Source of the DNA: Roseiconus nitratireducens
Lineage (GTDB): Bacteria; Planctomycetota; Planctomycetia; Pirellulales; Pirellulaceae
Direction of reading: 5' to 3'
Length of the DNA stretch: 64,000 nucleotides
Assembly (NCBI RefSeq): GCF_008629675.1
Contig: NZ_VWOX01000007.1
Span: 124,001 to 188,000 of the forward strand
A program made the translations under genes and the position numbers. The notes beneath the pieces were generated by a model that was given only the letters and a program-made list of their open reading frames with translations, made no database searches and had not been told where the DNA came from. Shown here piece by piece: positions 27,101-40,456 of the stretch (its first letter is position 1; every line of letters starts with the position of its first letter).

Positions 27101-28692
27101 AACATGATTGCCCGATCATCTATGCCAATCCCGGTTTCTATGAAATGACCGGTTACAGCCCCGAAGAAACGTTGGGCAAGAATTGCCGGTTCCTGCAAGG
27201 TGAGCGAACGGACCGTCAGAAAGTTGCCGAACTTCGCGAATCGATTCACGAAGGCAAACGATGCGTCGTCACACTGTTGAATTATCGCAAGGATGGGTCC
27301 CCTTTCTGGAACGAGTTGCAATTGACGCCGGTTCATGAAGGTGACGGTACCCTGACGCATTTTGTCGGCGTCCAGCACGACGTGACTGCCCAACGCGAGG
27401 CGCAAGAGAAACTCAAACGTGCCAACGAAACGCTGGCAAACAAACAAGCGGCACTCCGCGCGTCGCAGCAACGGGCGTTGGCCGCCAGTGAAACGAAAAG
27501 TGAATTCCTGGCGAACATGAGTCACGAATTGAGGACACCGATGACCGCGGTGTTGGGCTTCGCGGACATGCTTCGCGCCGAGACGGACGATTCCAATGCG
27601 ATCGAGAAGATCGATACGATCACCCGCAACGGCAAGTACCTGCTGTCATTGTTGAACGACATTCTGGATCTGTCGAAGATCGAAGCCGGAAAGCTGGATA
27701 TCGACAATGAATCTGTCAACGTGGCGCAGGTCATCGAAGATGTGGCCGACCTGATGCACGTTCGGGCCCGTCAGGAAGGCATTCCGCTGATCGTCGAATT
27801 CCAATCCGAAGTGCCCCGCGAGGTCACCGCCGATCGAGTTCGGGTGCGACAAATCCTGGTCAACTTGATCGGCAATGCCCTCAAGTTCACCGACGAGGGC
27901 GAGGTCCGGGTGACGATCGCGCTGGAGCGAAATTCTGATGCCGAATCGAACGGCAGCGGGGCGGCCGATCTGGTTGTCCGCGTGGCTGATACCGGCATCG
28001 GAATGTCCGACGAGCAGCTTCAGGATCTGTTTCAACCCTTCACCCAGGGCAGCCATCGGGCGAAGCGAAAGTATGGCGGCACGGGATTGGGGTTGAGCAT
28101 CAGCAAGCGACTGGTCGATGCCATGGGCGGCGATATCCAAGTCGAAAGCCGGAAAGGGAACGGTAGCGTCTTCACCTTGCGGTTGCCCGTCACGGCGGAA
28201 CAACTATCTCAGCTGGTTCGGCCTTCACCCGAACGTCCAGAGCGAACCCAACGCGAATCGACGTTTCGGTTCCCCCAGATTCACGCTCGAGTCCTGTTGG
28301 CCGACGACCGTCGTGATATCTGGAGGGTGGTGAAGTACTTCATGGAAAAATGCGGCGCCGAAGTGGTGGTGACCGAAGATGGAAGGCAAGCGGTCGATGC
28401 CGCGCGTGCCGCCCGCGAAGAGGGTCACCCGTTCAAGCTGATCCTGATGGACATGCAAATGCCCGTCATGACCGGGAAGGAAGCCGTGATCAAGCTCCGC
28501 CAGGACGGCTTCGATGTCCCGATCATTGCACTGACGGCCGACGCGATGGACGGCGAACGAGAAGCGTGCATCGATTTCGGCTGCACCGACTACATCGCCA
28601 AACCTGTTGATGGGCGGCGGTTAGTCAAAATGGTTGACCGGCTGATGAGAGAGGGGTCGAACCAAGTTGCGCAAGCCGATGGCGGCTCCTGA
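24103..28692 (+). CDS. CheB-CheR-PAS-LOV hybrid histidine kinase with receiver (1529 aa)
   Basis: Domains run in this order. CheB-type methylesterase (about 33-225) with an intact triad S43 (GASAGG), H70 (QHLSP) and D162 (GTGSDG). CheR methyltransferase (about 235-500) with the SAM motif VAGCASGEEAYS. A Glu/Asn-rich coiled coil (about 665-745, repeated 'SNEELQ' units). Two PAS domains (about 750-1000). A LOV-type PAS (about 1000-1110) with NCRFLQ (C1028), LLNYRKDG, FWNEL and VGVQHDVT. Histidine kinase with H1141 in MSHELRTPM and a GGTGLGLSISK ATPase box. C-terminal receiver with D1450. It is probably cytoplasmic and soluble. The LOV signature suggests blue-light input, with output through the receiver or an HPt protein. 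No chemotaxis receptors are nearby, so the CheB/CheR parts may act in another pathway. Confidence 0.95.
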   Translation: MASEPLQSAEQQLSKLQSEGHQSEQPAVERDRPGIHVVGVGASAGGLEALEELFSVLPTDSGMAFVVIQHLSPDFKSHMQQLLGRKTKMPVHRVENGMRVDSNAVYLIPPRKEMVISSGKLLLTEKATDGSLSHPIDQFFRSLASDVQKKAIGVVLSGTGSDGSRGIQHIHEAGGFVLAQDANSARFDGMPLSAAATGCVDVVAEPAAIAEALLRYTRDGWNAERIAASTLMAGRSEGIDRIFELLQQQHGLDFSFYKSSTVGRRIQRRLELSRSKSIEQYIAQIENNPGEINDLYKDLLIGVTKFFRDRAAFETLESQVIPKLFSGKDRQDTIRVWVAGCASGEEAYSIAILIDEEMRRRGQNLEVKIFATDAHHGSLSIGARGVYPPDSMSEMSADRKQRYFLQKRDGYHVRSELRRNVIFAPHNLLEDAPFTQMDLVTCRNLLIYLQAPAQKKALSLFHFALKSGGTLFLGPSETTGELSDEFGELDKRWRIYSKRRDVRLPLEPSLKMNMPTDTRQRGAVAVHRGGVESALLATYDVLLDRKMPPSILVDETHEILHVFGGAQRYLQYTSGRPSNNLLDSILPSLKTPLTGALQHAKRKGELARYTGLQISTDAGVENLQLTVEPIQNPAKGIDNLLVEIHAVAARNENPVSETAVDVGKLSQDRIDHLETDLRYAQENLQATIEEMETSNEELQATNEELTASNEELQSTNEELHSVNEELYTVNAEHQRRVEELTQANNDMDNLLATTRVGVIFLDSEFCIRRFTPEVARVFHLVPQDVGRSIKGFVHNLNYGRLLEDLEEVFESREEKEVNIYDRQGTAFLLRMLPYRSGDEVEGVVLTLIDVQSLVDARRELEKFRYMAESAMDLFVLADARGKMLYVNPVVTTLLGYQSDDLVGQSLAVIDQSMNNSRVSQMLSQCESTGIAPFESRLRRQDDEEIFVEISVSSVSFGSQQFLFATMRDLTARRRDEQQLRLQYKAIESAVNGILICDVRQHDCPIIYANPGFYEMTGYSPEETLGKNCRFLQGERTDRQKVAELRESIHEGKRCVVTLLNYRKDGSPFWNELQLTPVHEGDGTLTHFVGVQHDVTAQREAQEKLKRANETLANKQAALRASQQRALAASETKSEFLANMSHELRTPMTAVLGFADMLRAETDDSNAIEKIDTITRNGKYLLSLLNDILDLSKIEAGKLDIDNESVNVAQVIEDVADLMHVRARQEGIPLIVEFQSEVPREVTADRVRVRQILVNLIGNALKFTDEGEVRVTIALERNSDAESNGSGAADLVVRVADTGIGMSDEQLQDLFQPFTQGSHRAKRKYGGTGLGLSISKRLVDAMGGDIQVESRKGNGSVFTLRLPVTAEQLSQLVRPSPERPERTQRESTFRFPQIHARVLLADDRRDIWRVVKYFMEKCGAEVVVTEDGRQAVDAARAAREEGHPFKLILMDMQMPVMTGKEAVIKLRQDGFDVPIIALTADAMDGEREACIDFGCTDYIAKPVDGRRLVKMVDRLMREGSNQVAQADGGS

Positions 28693-28707
28693 CGCCAACT
28701 CGGCCGC

Positions 28708-28726
28708 CGTTGAAAAAGTTTCAACG
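28708..28726 (+). terminator. Possible terminator hairpin after the LOV hybrid kinase
   Basis: CGTTGAAA (28708-28715) and TTTCAACG (28719-28726) pair around AAG, followed by a diverged second copy (to about 28746). No T-run follows, so terminator function is uncertain. Confidence 0.45.
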
Positions 28727-28803
28727 CGGCTGAAAAGATTTCAACGGATCACGCCCGGCGTCGTTGATTTCAGCTTGGATTTCAGCTGGTTCGTTCGCTG
28801 AAC

Positions 28804-28890
28804 AGCGCCACCTTGGGTGAACCGCGTGGCGCTAGACGCGGGTTTTTTCGCCTCAACCGGCGGCTGGCGCCTTGCCGCTCATTGTTTTGC
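28804..28890 (+). repeat. Dispersed repeat, family 1, diverged copy
   Basis: From AGCGCCACC through the arms GGCGCTAG...CGGCTGGCGCC to CCGCTCATTG it matches the first 110 bases of the 304-bp tandem unit at 51329-52347, with point changes. Confidence 0.75.
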
Positions 28891-28961
28891 ATTTCGCGGT
28901 TTTTGGGTTGAAGGCGGGGCAGAACCAAGCTTCAAGACAGAGGAGCGAAAGAGCGAAGGCG

Positions 28962-29162
28962 TCAGCTCTTTTGAGAAGTGTTCGATTCGGTGGTAAGGGT
29001 GGGCGGGGTGGACGTCGTCGCGGTGATTGGCACTTCATCATCCTCAATCAGCGGTTCGGACGCGTCAGCGTTGCCCAAACGGTCTTGCCGGAATCGACCC
29101 ACGCCGACGACCGGGTAAGAGACACCATGATTGGTTTCGATGGGGGCGTGAACTTGACGCAT
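28962..29162 (-). CDS. Possible small hypothetical protein (66 aa)
   Basis: An ATG at 29162 with AGGA about 8 bases before it opens a 66-codon frame (MRQVHAPIETNHG start, Thr/Ser/Pro-rich acidic end). No family or membrane segment is visible. It lies in the otherwise empty stretch between the hybrid kinase and the MscS gene (28693-29329). The ribosome site is the main argument; a chance frame is possible. Confidence 0.35.
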   Translation of the reverse strand: MRQVHAPIETNHGVSYPVVGVGRFRQDRLGNADASEPLIEDDEVPITATTSTPPTLTTESNTSQKS

Positions 29163-29329
29163 GATAGCATTCCTAAAAAAGTTGCTTGGCAAAGTAAGGT
29201 GATGCCTGCAAGCGGTGCAAGGTTCGTGCCGCGCGGCCCGATTTCAAATCCGACGTGCACCGTTTTCGGCGCAGCCAGTTTCACGGCAGGCACGCTGGGG
29301 TGCTTTGGGGATTGCACCGGAGAGGACGA

Positions 29330-30220
29330 TCAAGTGATCGAGTCCGTTTTTCCTGAAGACTGCGTGGCGGAATTGGGTGGCTGTTCGCCCGAAAACTCTC
29401 CTGCAAATGTGGCAGAGACTTCCTGGGCACCGCATTCGGCGAGTGCCAGTTTGCCGCGAACGGTCAAGTCGCTGATGAATGCGAATTGGTCGCGCATGTC
29501 GAACGGGTACGCTTTGACGCGGTACTGCGTTCCCCACGGCTTTTCGCTCAGCATGACCAGCACCGGTTTGTCGTACTCCAGGTAGGCGCTGGTCAGCGCG
29601 ACATCGCGAAAGGCGGCCCGCAATTCCGCGGCGTCGTGATCGGGTTCGATGAAGAAATCGGCGACGCACATCAGGCTGCGCTCGCCATCGTTGCTGTTGC
29701 AGATGTTGTCTTGCCAGATTCGCAGGTGGGGCACGGTGATCACATCGTCGTCCTCGGTTCGCAGCGTCAATGCCCGCAAGCCGACCGCCTGAACTTCTCC
29801 GTAGTTGCCTCCGATCTTCACCCAGTCACCCGGCCGATACGGCCGTTCAAAAACGGCGACGGTCCCGGCGATCAGACTGCTCACGTAATCCTTGAACGCG
29901 AACCCGATGGCGACGCTGGCACCCCCCGCGATGACCAGGAAATTCTGGAAGGTGACATTGAAGATGATCGGAAAGATCCACAGGATGGCCGCGACCATCA
30001 CCACCAGGCGAATGATCGGCACGGCTCCCAACAGGTACAGCCGAAGCTGATTGGGGACCTGCTGGGCCAGCCACGGCAGGACGTGGCGGACGACGGTGAT
30101 GATCAGCCAGGCGCCGCCGGCGATGGCCGCAATCTGCACCAGGCTGATGTCTTTCCAGTCATTGATCAGCTTGACGGCTTGATCGGTATCGGGAACGAGG
30201 CTGTCGGCGGCGGCAAGCAT
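29330..30220 (-). CDS. Mechanosensitive channel (MscS family)
   Basis: The 296-residue protein has three membrane helices (about 20-40, 52-78 and 85-112). The last contains GGASVAIGFAFKDYVSSL, the glycine/alanine-rich pore helix of MscS. The cytoplasmic beta domain begins RPYRPGDWVKIGGNYG, with TEDDDVITVPH and an alpha/beta end. ATG 30220 is used; a TTG at 30283 would overlap the preceding stop by 4 bases (TTGA), but its extra 21 residues fall on a duplicated 17-base DNA stretch. The tight link to the gene at 30280 implies one transcript. Channel opening would follow membrane tension. Confidence 0.88.
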   Translation of the reverse strand: MLAAADSLVPDTDQAVKLINDWKDISLVQIAAIAGGAWLIITVVRHVLPWLAQQVPNQLRLYLLGAVPIIRLVVMVAAILWIFPIIFNVTFQNFLVIAGGASVAIGFAFKDYVSSLIAGTVAVFERPYRPGDWVKIGGNYGEVQAVGLRALTLRTEDDDVITVPHLRIWQDNICNSNDGERSLMCVADFFIEPDHDAAELRAAFRDVALTSAYLEYDKPVLVMLSEKPWGTQYRVKAYPFDMRDQFAFISDLTVRGKLALAECGAQEVSATFAGEFSGEQPPNSATQSSGKTDSIT

Positions 30221-30279
30221 GAATTCGAGGCGTGTGTCGGGTCGAGGCGTGTGTCGGAGGGCGGGGAAGCAAACCGGCG

Positions 30280-31467
30280 TCAAAGCCGATCCATCGGGAA
30301 TCCCGCATCGTTCAAGGCGCGTCGAATGGTCGGGTAGGCCACGGCGCGACAGCGGAAATGATCGTTCTCCTGCTCCACGAAGCCGTTGTTGATCAAAGCC
30401 GTCAACAGATTTGACTCGTCGATGCTGGGAAGCACGGTGTGGACCTGCTCGGCCGTCAGTGTGTCATGCAGCAGCAACGCGTGCAGGGTCAGCAAGGCGG
30501 AACCCCGGTGCGATGCAGGCAGATCAAACTCCTCGGGCTCGGTGACCCACAACGTTTGCTCGTCGGGGAACTTCTCTTCACCGCCGTCCTCCGGTTTTGG
30601 CCCCAGACGCAGACTGCTTCGCCACAGGTGCCAGGCGATCCAGGGGATGCCGAAGCTTTGGGCCGCCAGCGTGGCCAGGTAGTCCGATTGCGGTGCGCCG
30701 TCTTCGTTGGTCGCGAAGATGTCTTTGCCGTCCAGCGAACGCCGGAAGGTGCGAGCTTCCGTTTCGCCGTTCTCGGCCAATTCGCCGAACCAGCCCTGCA
30801 GGCGGTCGGTCGTGAATGATTCGAAGGTCACCGGATGGGGCAACGCCAGGTCGGCACCGACGGCCCGGGACAAGAATCCCCAGGCCCAGCTATTGCAACC
30901 GACCACGCAGTGCCGGCGGAGCAACGCCAGCCGGTCCAGCAGGCAGCGGACCAGGTCCAGTCCACGTCGGTGCCGAAGGAACCACTGTTCCAGCCGCGGG
31001 ATGACCAGCACGTGTTCTCCCTGGGCTGCTGCCGATTCGACGGCTGGCAACTCGACGGCTGGCAATTCAGAAGCGTCTCCAGCGGTCAGGATCCGATCGC
31101 GCTGCGGTGCGGCGACGACCTCGAACTGTTGCTGTTCGGCCCATTGCTGGACCAGGTTGTTGCGGTCGCAGGGCGGCAGAACGACCAATTGCATCCAATT
31201 GGAAGGTTCGGGTTCTTCGATCCAGTCGGCGAACGTCTCCTGCATCTCGCGGAGCAGCGGTCCGCAAGCGGGCGGTGGGACCAGTCGATCCAGGCGGTCG
31301 CTGCTTGCCAAGCGGAGTTTGTCGCGGGCGACGAAGGGGTTTTCTTCCTTCCCCCGAACCCTCTGGATCAGCTTGGTCGTCCAGCGTCGCAGCCCCGCTT
31401 CAGCGGGCATGCCGGGGTAATCAAAATGACCAAGGGTTCGAAAGGTGCTTGGTGGCCGGTTGGCCAT
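30280..31467 (-). CDS. Unrecognised protein coupled to an MscS channel (395 aa)
   Basis: ATG 31467 has GGAGCAGGA directly before it; the open frame continues upstream to 32034 but overlaps the HPt gene and loses sense. The soluble protein shows blocks like a P-loop NTPase without a P-loop: an N-terminal strand LVVLPP at about 94-99 where a Walker A would be expected, a Walker B-like HVLVIPRLEQWFLRH (about 152-166), then VVGCNSWAWGFLSRAVGAD (about 188-206). The end (about 320-385) looks like a winged-helix fold (LTAEQVHTVLPS...LLTALINNGFVEQE). No catalytic Lys/Thr is visible. Next to an MscS gene, it may be a regulator or scaffold. I do not recognise a named family. Confidence 0.75.
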   Translation of the reverse strand: MANRPPSTFRTLGHFDYPGMPAEAGLRRWTTKLIQRVRGKEENPFVARDKLRLASSDRLDRLVPPPACGPLLREMQETFADWIEEPEPSNWMQLVVLPPCDRNNLVQQWAEQQQFEVVAAPQRDRILTAGDASELPAVELPAVESAAAQGEHVLVIPRLEQWFLRHRRGLDLVRCLLDRLALLRRHCVVGCNSWAWGFLSRAVGADLALPHPVTFESFTTDRLQGWFGELAENGETEARTFRRSLDGKDIFATNEDGAPQSDYLATLAAQSFGIPWIAWHLWRSSLRLGPKPEDGGEEKFPDEQTLWVTEPEEFDLPASHRGSALLTLHALLLHDTLTAEQVHTVLPSIDESNLLTALINNGFVEQENDHFRCRAVAYPTIRRALNDAGFPMDRL

Positions 31468-31849
31468 TCCTGCTCCGCCGGTTTGGGGGCATTGGGGGCG
31501 GGAAACCGACTTCGCCGCGACGGCGGCTGATTGCCAGAGTCGATCCTTCCCCCGCACACCATAGATCGGCCGGGCACCCTCCGCCACGCTGGCGGGAAAT
31601 TCGTTATGCTCTGGGGCAGAATCGCCGGCCACGTGGGGCGATTCGAGGGGCTCGAACAGGAGGATTTGAGTCAGGACGGAGCCGGAGCATCGATCCCGAA
31701 TCTCGCTTGGCACGGACCTTGCGTTCGTCGGCAGCGGCGGGAATGGCCGGGAAGTTTTGACGCTTCTCAGACGCCCGTTGGAAACAATCGTCCGTTGTGG
31801 TTGATCGCTGACCACTGATCGGGCGATTAGCAACCATCGCGGATTGGCT
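31468..31849. other. Divergent intergenic region
   Basis: About 380 bases lie between the leftward channel operon and the rightward HPt gene. Frames here are extensions of the 30280-31467 frame with no ribosome site. I see no hairpin or sigma54 site. Confidence 0.5.
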
Positions 31850-32227
31850 ATGACGAAGAGGGAAAGTCGATTGAACGAATCACAACGAATTCGCTTCTCT
31901 GAGGCTCTGCAGCGAGTCGCGGGGGACGAAGAAATGCTGATCATGTTGGCAGAGATTGCCTCCGAGGACGGACCGGAAATGCTCGCTCGCCTGGACGAAC
32001 AGGTGAAAGCGGAGAGCTGTGTCGAGGCCGCCAAGACGGCTCACGCCCTGAAGGGATTGCTCAGCGGGTTTGAGGCCGGTGAACCGACGTCGCATCTGCA
32101 ACGGCTGATCGAGGCTTGTCGGGGGGGCCGCCGGGCGGAAGCAAAGGCCATCTGGAATGACATTTCTCCTGCGATAGAATCACTGCTGGAAGAGATCGCG
32201 GCCTTGGGCCAGGTGAACGCGACCTGA
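31850..32227 (+). CDS. Free histidine phosphotransfer (HPt) protein
   Basis: The 125 residues form a helical bundle with the HPt motif TAHALKG, placing the phospho-acceptor at H65. Flanking helices are acidic (EDGPEMLARLDEQVKAESC). HPt proteins relay phosphate between hybrid-kinase receivers and response regulators. It sits between two giant hybrid kinases that both end in receiver domains, the obvious donors. The orphan sigma54 regulator at 20865 is a possible acceptor. ATG 31850 is used; a TTG six bases earlier is less likely. Confidence 0.88.
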   Translation: MTKRESRLNESQRIRFSEALQRVAGDEEMLIMLAEIASEDGPEMLARLDEQVKAESCVEAAKTAHALKGLLSGFEAGEPTSHLQRLIEACRGGRRAEAKAIWNDISPAIESLLEEIAALGQVNAT

Positions 32228-32542
32228 ATCCCTCCAGGGCCGGAATTCCTCTGGGACCTGATCCGTCTGGAATTGGGGGCCGGGTTTCCAGTTCCGTCGC
32301 ATTGCGAGTCTCGCCACCAACGGATCACCGACCGGGCTGTCGAATTCGGCTGCCCGGTCAATTGCCCAGCAGGCCGTGGCTCTGCATGCCACGGCTCTGC
32401 GGAATCCGCCAGGTCAGATTTCCAGAGACTCGCCCGAGTCTGAGTGGTGAGAAATCCCGGGGCCGAAACTGGCACCGTTTGGCAGGCGAGCGGCGGCCCG
32501 ATCCGGTTGCGCGTTGTCAGTAAGTCACATCACGGCGGTCGA
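32228..32542. other. Intergenic region before the second hybrid kinase
   Basis: It holds the hairpin GCCGTGGC (32373-32380) / GCCACGGC (32388-32395) with a 7-base loop. The kinase frame extends to 32444 but nothing there looks like a domain. Confidence 0.55.
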
Positions 32543-37873
<5,331 letters not shown>

Positions 37874-37888
37874 GTCGTTTTCGCCCGC

Positions 37889-37993
37889 AATCAAAAACAC
37901 CGTGATTCGCAGTGCAATGAGCGGCGAGGCGCTAGCCGCCGGTTGATGCGAGAATGCCCGCTGCTAGCGCAACGCGGCTCACACAAAGTGGCG
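37889..37993 (-). repeat. Dispersed repeat, family 1, inverted copy
   Basis: The reverse complement matches the first 110 bases of the 51329-52347 tandem unit (CACTTTG...GCTAGC...CGGTGTTTTTGATT). It begins just after the stop of the second hybrid kinase. Confidence 0.8.
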
Positions 37994-38427
37994 ATGTGTA
38001 ACTAACGGTGCATCCGTCGCTGGCTACTTTGAGGTAGCCACACCCCCCAGAGCTTGATTGGTCGCCGACCAGCGTGGGCGATCGGCGGTCAGTCTGGCGG
38101 TTCCCCTCGGCCGGCTGGTTCGGGCTGGTGGCCGACATGAGTCGGCGAATCACGGGGCGGAAACGAAAACGGTTTTCGGCGGACTGCCGTGCGTTCGCGG
38201 CCCCGGACTTGCAACCCAAACGACTGGCTCACCGCCGTGGCGATCGTTGCATCGATCAATTCGTCAGTGGCTCCTGTCGCCAGCGGACCGAGCCCAGGAG
38301 ATTCAGAAATGCGGTCGTGCATCGCCATGTTCCGATGCGCAGATTGTCCGCAGCGATGTTGACTGCATCAATTTCTTAATCATTGAGAGGAGAAGCTTTC
38401 GCCCCGCCAGAGATTTGGAGTCCCGCC
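37994..38427. other. Intergenic region
   Basis: No gene, hairpin or sigma54 site found. The DUF5872 gene has GAGAGGAGA about 40 bases before its ATG, ahead of an in-frame TTG (38383). Confidence 0.4.
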
Positions 38428-39123
38428 ATGCAAGAAGAAGCCCAACAGAAATACACCAAGCCCGAATTGCGAAACCAGATCAAGAACGACCTGATGCGAA
38501 GTGACAAAGGTGGCCGCTCGGGCGAATGGTCCGCTCGGAAGTCCCAACTGCTGGTCCAGGAGTATGAAAGACGCGGGGGGGGATACAAGCAAGATCAGAA
38601 AGACGAAGACGCCAAAAACTTGCAGTCTTGGACTCGGCAGGACTGGCAAACGAATGAAGGTTCCGCAAGAGCCGACCAGGGGTCTCAGATGAAACGCTAC
38701 TTGCCGGAAAAAGCCTGGGACTTGATGAGCGACGAAGAGAAACGTCGCGCTAACGAAACGAAACAGGAAGGAGATCGGGACGGGAATCAGTACGTCCAGA
38801 ACACACCGGCGGCGGAGGGCGCGCGTGCTTACGCGGAACACGGCGATGCAAGCCACTTGAACGAGGGTCAGCTCAAGCGACTCAATCGTGACGAATTGCA
38901 AAAGGTCGCTCGTGAAGAGGATCTTGACCATCGCTCTACGATGAACAAAGACCAGCTTGCCGAGAACCTTCACGACAAGTTTCAGGACGATCCGGAGTCA
39001 ATGACCCGGGACCAGTTGTACGAAGAAGCGAAGCACCGCGGCATCAAGGGCCGCAGCAAACTGCTCAAGGCGGACCTGGTCAAGGCGGTCCGACAAGCTC
39101 GTTCCGAATCATCGACACGGTGA
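38428..39123 (+). CDS. DUF5872 protein with tandem Rho_N/SAP-like C-terminal motifs (231 aa)
   Basis: The N-terminal half matches the DUF5872 pattern: KYTKPELRNQIKNDLM, then DKGGRSGEWSARKSQLL, EYERRGGGYK and WTRQDWQT. The C-terminal half has three short helix-turn modules: LNRDELQKVAREEDLDHRS, STMNKDQLAENLHDKF and SKLLKADLVKAVRQA. They resemble Rho N-terminal or SAP-type nucleic-acid-binding motifs. It is highly charged and soluble. An upstream TTG (38383) with GAGAGGAGA just after it is less attractive than ATG 38428. The stop codon TGA lies inside a family-1 repeat copy. A relative with the same C-terminal module is encoded at 44797. Its function is unknown; DNA or RNA binding under stress is possible. 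Confidence 0.82.
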   Translation: MQEEAQQKYTKPELRNQIKNDLMRSDKGGRSGEWSARKSQLLVQEYERRGGGYKQDQKDEDAKNLQSWTRQDWQTNEGSARADQGSQMKRYLPEKAWDLMSDEEKRRANETKQEGDRDGNQYVQNTPAAEGARAYAEHGDASHLNEGQLKRLNRDELQKVAREEDLDHRSTMNKDQLAENLHDKFQDDPESMTRDQLYEEAKHRGIKGRSKLLKADLVKAVRQARSESSTR

Positions 39124-39177
39124 TTTGCAGTGCCATGAGCGGCAAGGCGTTAGCCGCCGGTTGAGGCGAGAAAATCC
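39116..39177 (-). repeat. Dispersed repeat, family 1, truncated copy at a stop codon
   Basis: Reverse-complement match to the middle of the family-1 unit (GGTGATTTGCAG...GAGCGGCAAGGCG...AGCCGCCGGTTG). It supplies the TGA stop of the DUF5872 gene and is followed by a family-3 copy. Confidence 0.72.
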
Positions 39178-39192
39178 ACGCCTAGCCTTCGA

Positions 39193-39245
39193 CTGAAAAC
39201 GAGTAGCTACGCTCGCCAGAGCGTGGCTTTCCCCCGCGATCGCGA
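39193..39245 (+). repeat. Dispersed hairpin repeat, family 3, copy 2
   Basis: It carries the same ACGCTC GCCA GAGCGT hairpin and GGCTTTC continuation as the copy at 23470-23523. It directly follows a family-1 copy. Confidence 0.75.
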
Positions 39246-39422
39246 CGGCAGCCACGCGGTTAGCGAGTTTTGAGACAGTGGCTGGCGTCACGCAGTTCAT
39301 GGAAAGTAACGCTGTCGCGCTCACAACTGGAACGTCTGTCACGAAGCTTCGCAATCGTCGTCGCGATTCAAGCGGCAAGCCATACCAACACTCGCACCTT
39401 TTCTTTCGGAGCAAATTGGAAC

Positions 39423-40178
39423 ATGGGATCGACCACTTCCCAAACCCCCCCGCGGCCGGCCAGCGGAACCGGCGACTGGCAGCGTTACGGCGAACATCGG
39501 GGTCGTGTGCTTCATCGCGAACGGGTCGCGCACCACGTCAACCTGTACATCGTCGAAAAGCCCGAGGGGTTTGATTTTCGCCCCGGGCAAGCCGTGGAGC
39601 TTGCGATCGACGAACAGGGTTGGCGGGAACGGAAGCGACCGTTCACCTTGACCAGTTTGCCGTCCAATCCCCGGCTGGAATTCATCGTGAAGACTTATCC
39701 GACCGATGAGAATCCGGAGCACGACGGCGTCACCGAACATCTGGGCCGCGACATCGTCGTCGGTGATCGATTGATCTTCAGCGATGCCTGGGGTGCGATT
39801 GAATACAACGGTCCGGGAACCTTCATCGCCGGTGGCGCCGGCATCACGCCGTTCATCGCCATCCTCCGCCAATTGGAGCAACGCAAAGAATTGGCCGGCA
39901 ATCGGCTTTTTTTCAGCAACCGTCGGGCTGAGGATGTCATTCTGCAGGGCGAGCTCTTTCGGATGTTGGGCACGCAGGTCGTGTGCACGCTGACGCAAGA
40001 ACGACACCGGGATTACGAACACGGCCGCATCGACGCGGAGTGGTTGCGAAACCGCATTGACGACTTTGCTCAGCCCTTCTACCTGTGTGGTCCGCCCGGC
40101 ATGGTGAAGTCACTGCGTCGCCAGTTGGCGGACTTGGGAGCGGACCCCCAATCCTTGGTGTTTGAAGAGGGCGGCTGA
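39423..40178 (+). CDS. FAD/NAD(P)-dependent ferredoxin/flavodoxin reductase-like oxidoreductase
   Basis: The 251 residues show an FAD-binding barrel (about 15-105: FDFRPGQAVELAID, then RPFTLTSLPSN) and an NAD(P)-binding Rossmann part (about 110-245: FIAGGAGITPFIAILRQL, and a final FYLCGPPGMVKSLRRQL). This is the ferredoxin-NADP+ reductase superfamily. No iron-sulfur or heme domain is fused, so it needs a separate acceptor, which is not obvious nearby. ATG 39423 starts at the conserved region; the frame extends upstream without sense. Electron transfer to a flavodoxin, ferredoxin or globin is plausible. Confidence 0.88.
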   Translation: MGSTTSQTPPRPASGTGDWQRYGEHRGRVLHRERVAHHVNLYIVEKPEGFDFRPGQAVELAIDEQGWRERKRPFTLTSLPSNPRLEFIVKTYPTDENPEHDGVTEHLGRDIVVGDRLIFSDAWGAIEYNGPGTFIAGGAGITPFIAILRQLEQRKELAGNRLFFSNRRAEDVILQGELFRMLGTQVVCTLTQERHRDYEHGRIDAEWLRNRIDDFAQPFYLCGPPGMVKSLRRQLADLGADPQSLVFEEGG

Positions 40179-40273
40179 GTCGCGGGTAGCCACCGTCACC
40201 CGGCGGTGGGCACGCATTCGAGCCGACGGCATCAGCCGCGGGATCCGGGTCTCTCGAAATGTCGATTGAGTAG

Positions 40274-40316
40274 GTCAGGCTGTGCCTGACTGTTGATTTC
40301 GTCCACCCAACAGTCA
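40274..40316. other. Hairpin downstream of the reductase gene
   Basis: GTCAGGC (40274-40280) pairs with GCCTGAC (40284-40290) around TGT, and an overlapping TGACTGTTG (40287-40295) pairs with CAACAGTCA (40308-40316). It may terminate transcription. A 14-base tandem duplication (40390-40403 and 40404-40417) follows in the same intergenic gap. Confidence 0.55.
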
Positions 40317-40456
40317 ATACGATTCAGACCGTCGGTCAAAGTTCCGCATGGTGTCAGCCGAAGGCGGACGCGGAGTGTCGGGCCCAGGTATTCCAGGCCA
40401 GGGATTCCAGGCCAGGAATGCCACGCAGAGCCACCTGATCCGATCGCATTGTGGCT

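Noticed and set aside
31468..32034. N-terminal extension of the MscS-partner protein
   Set aside because: It runs across the HPt gene on the other strand and the translation has no domain sense; the ATG at 31467 has a good ribosome site.
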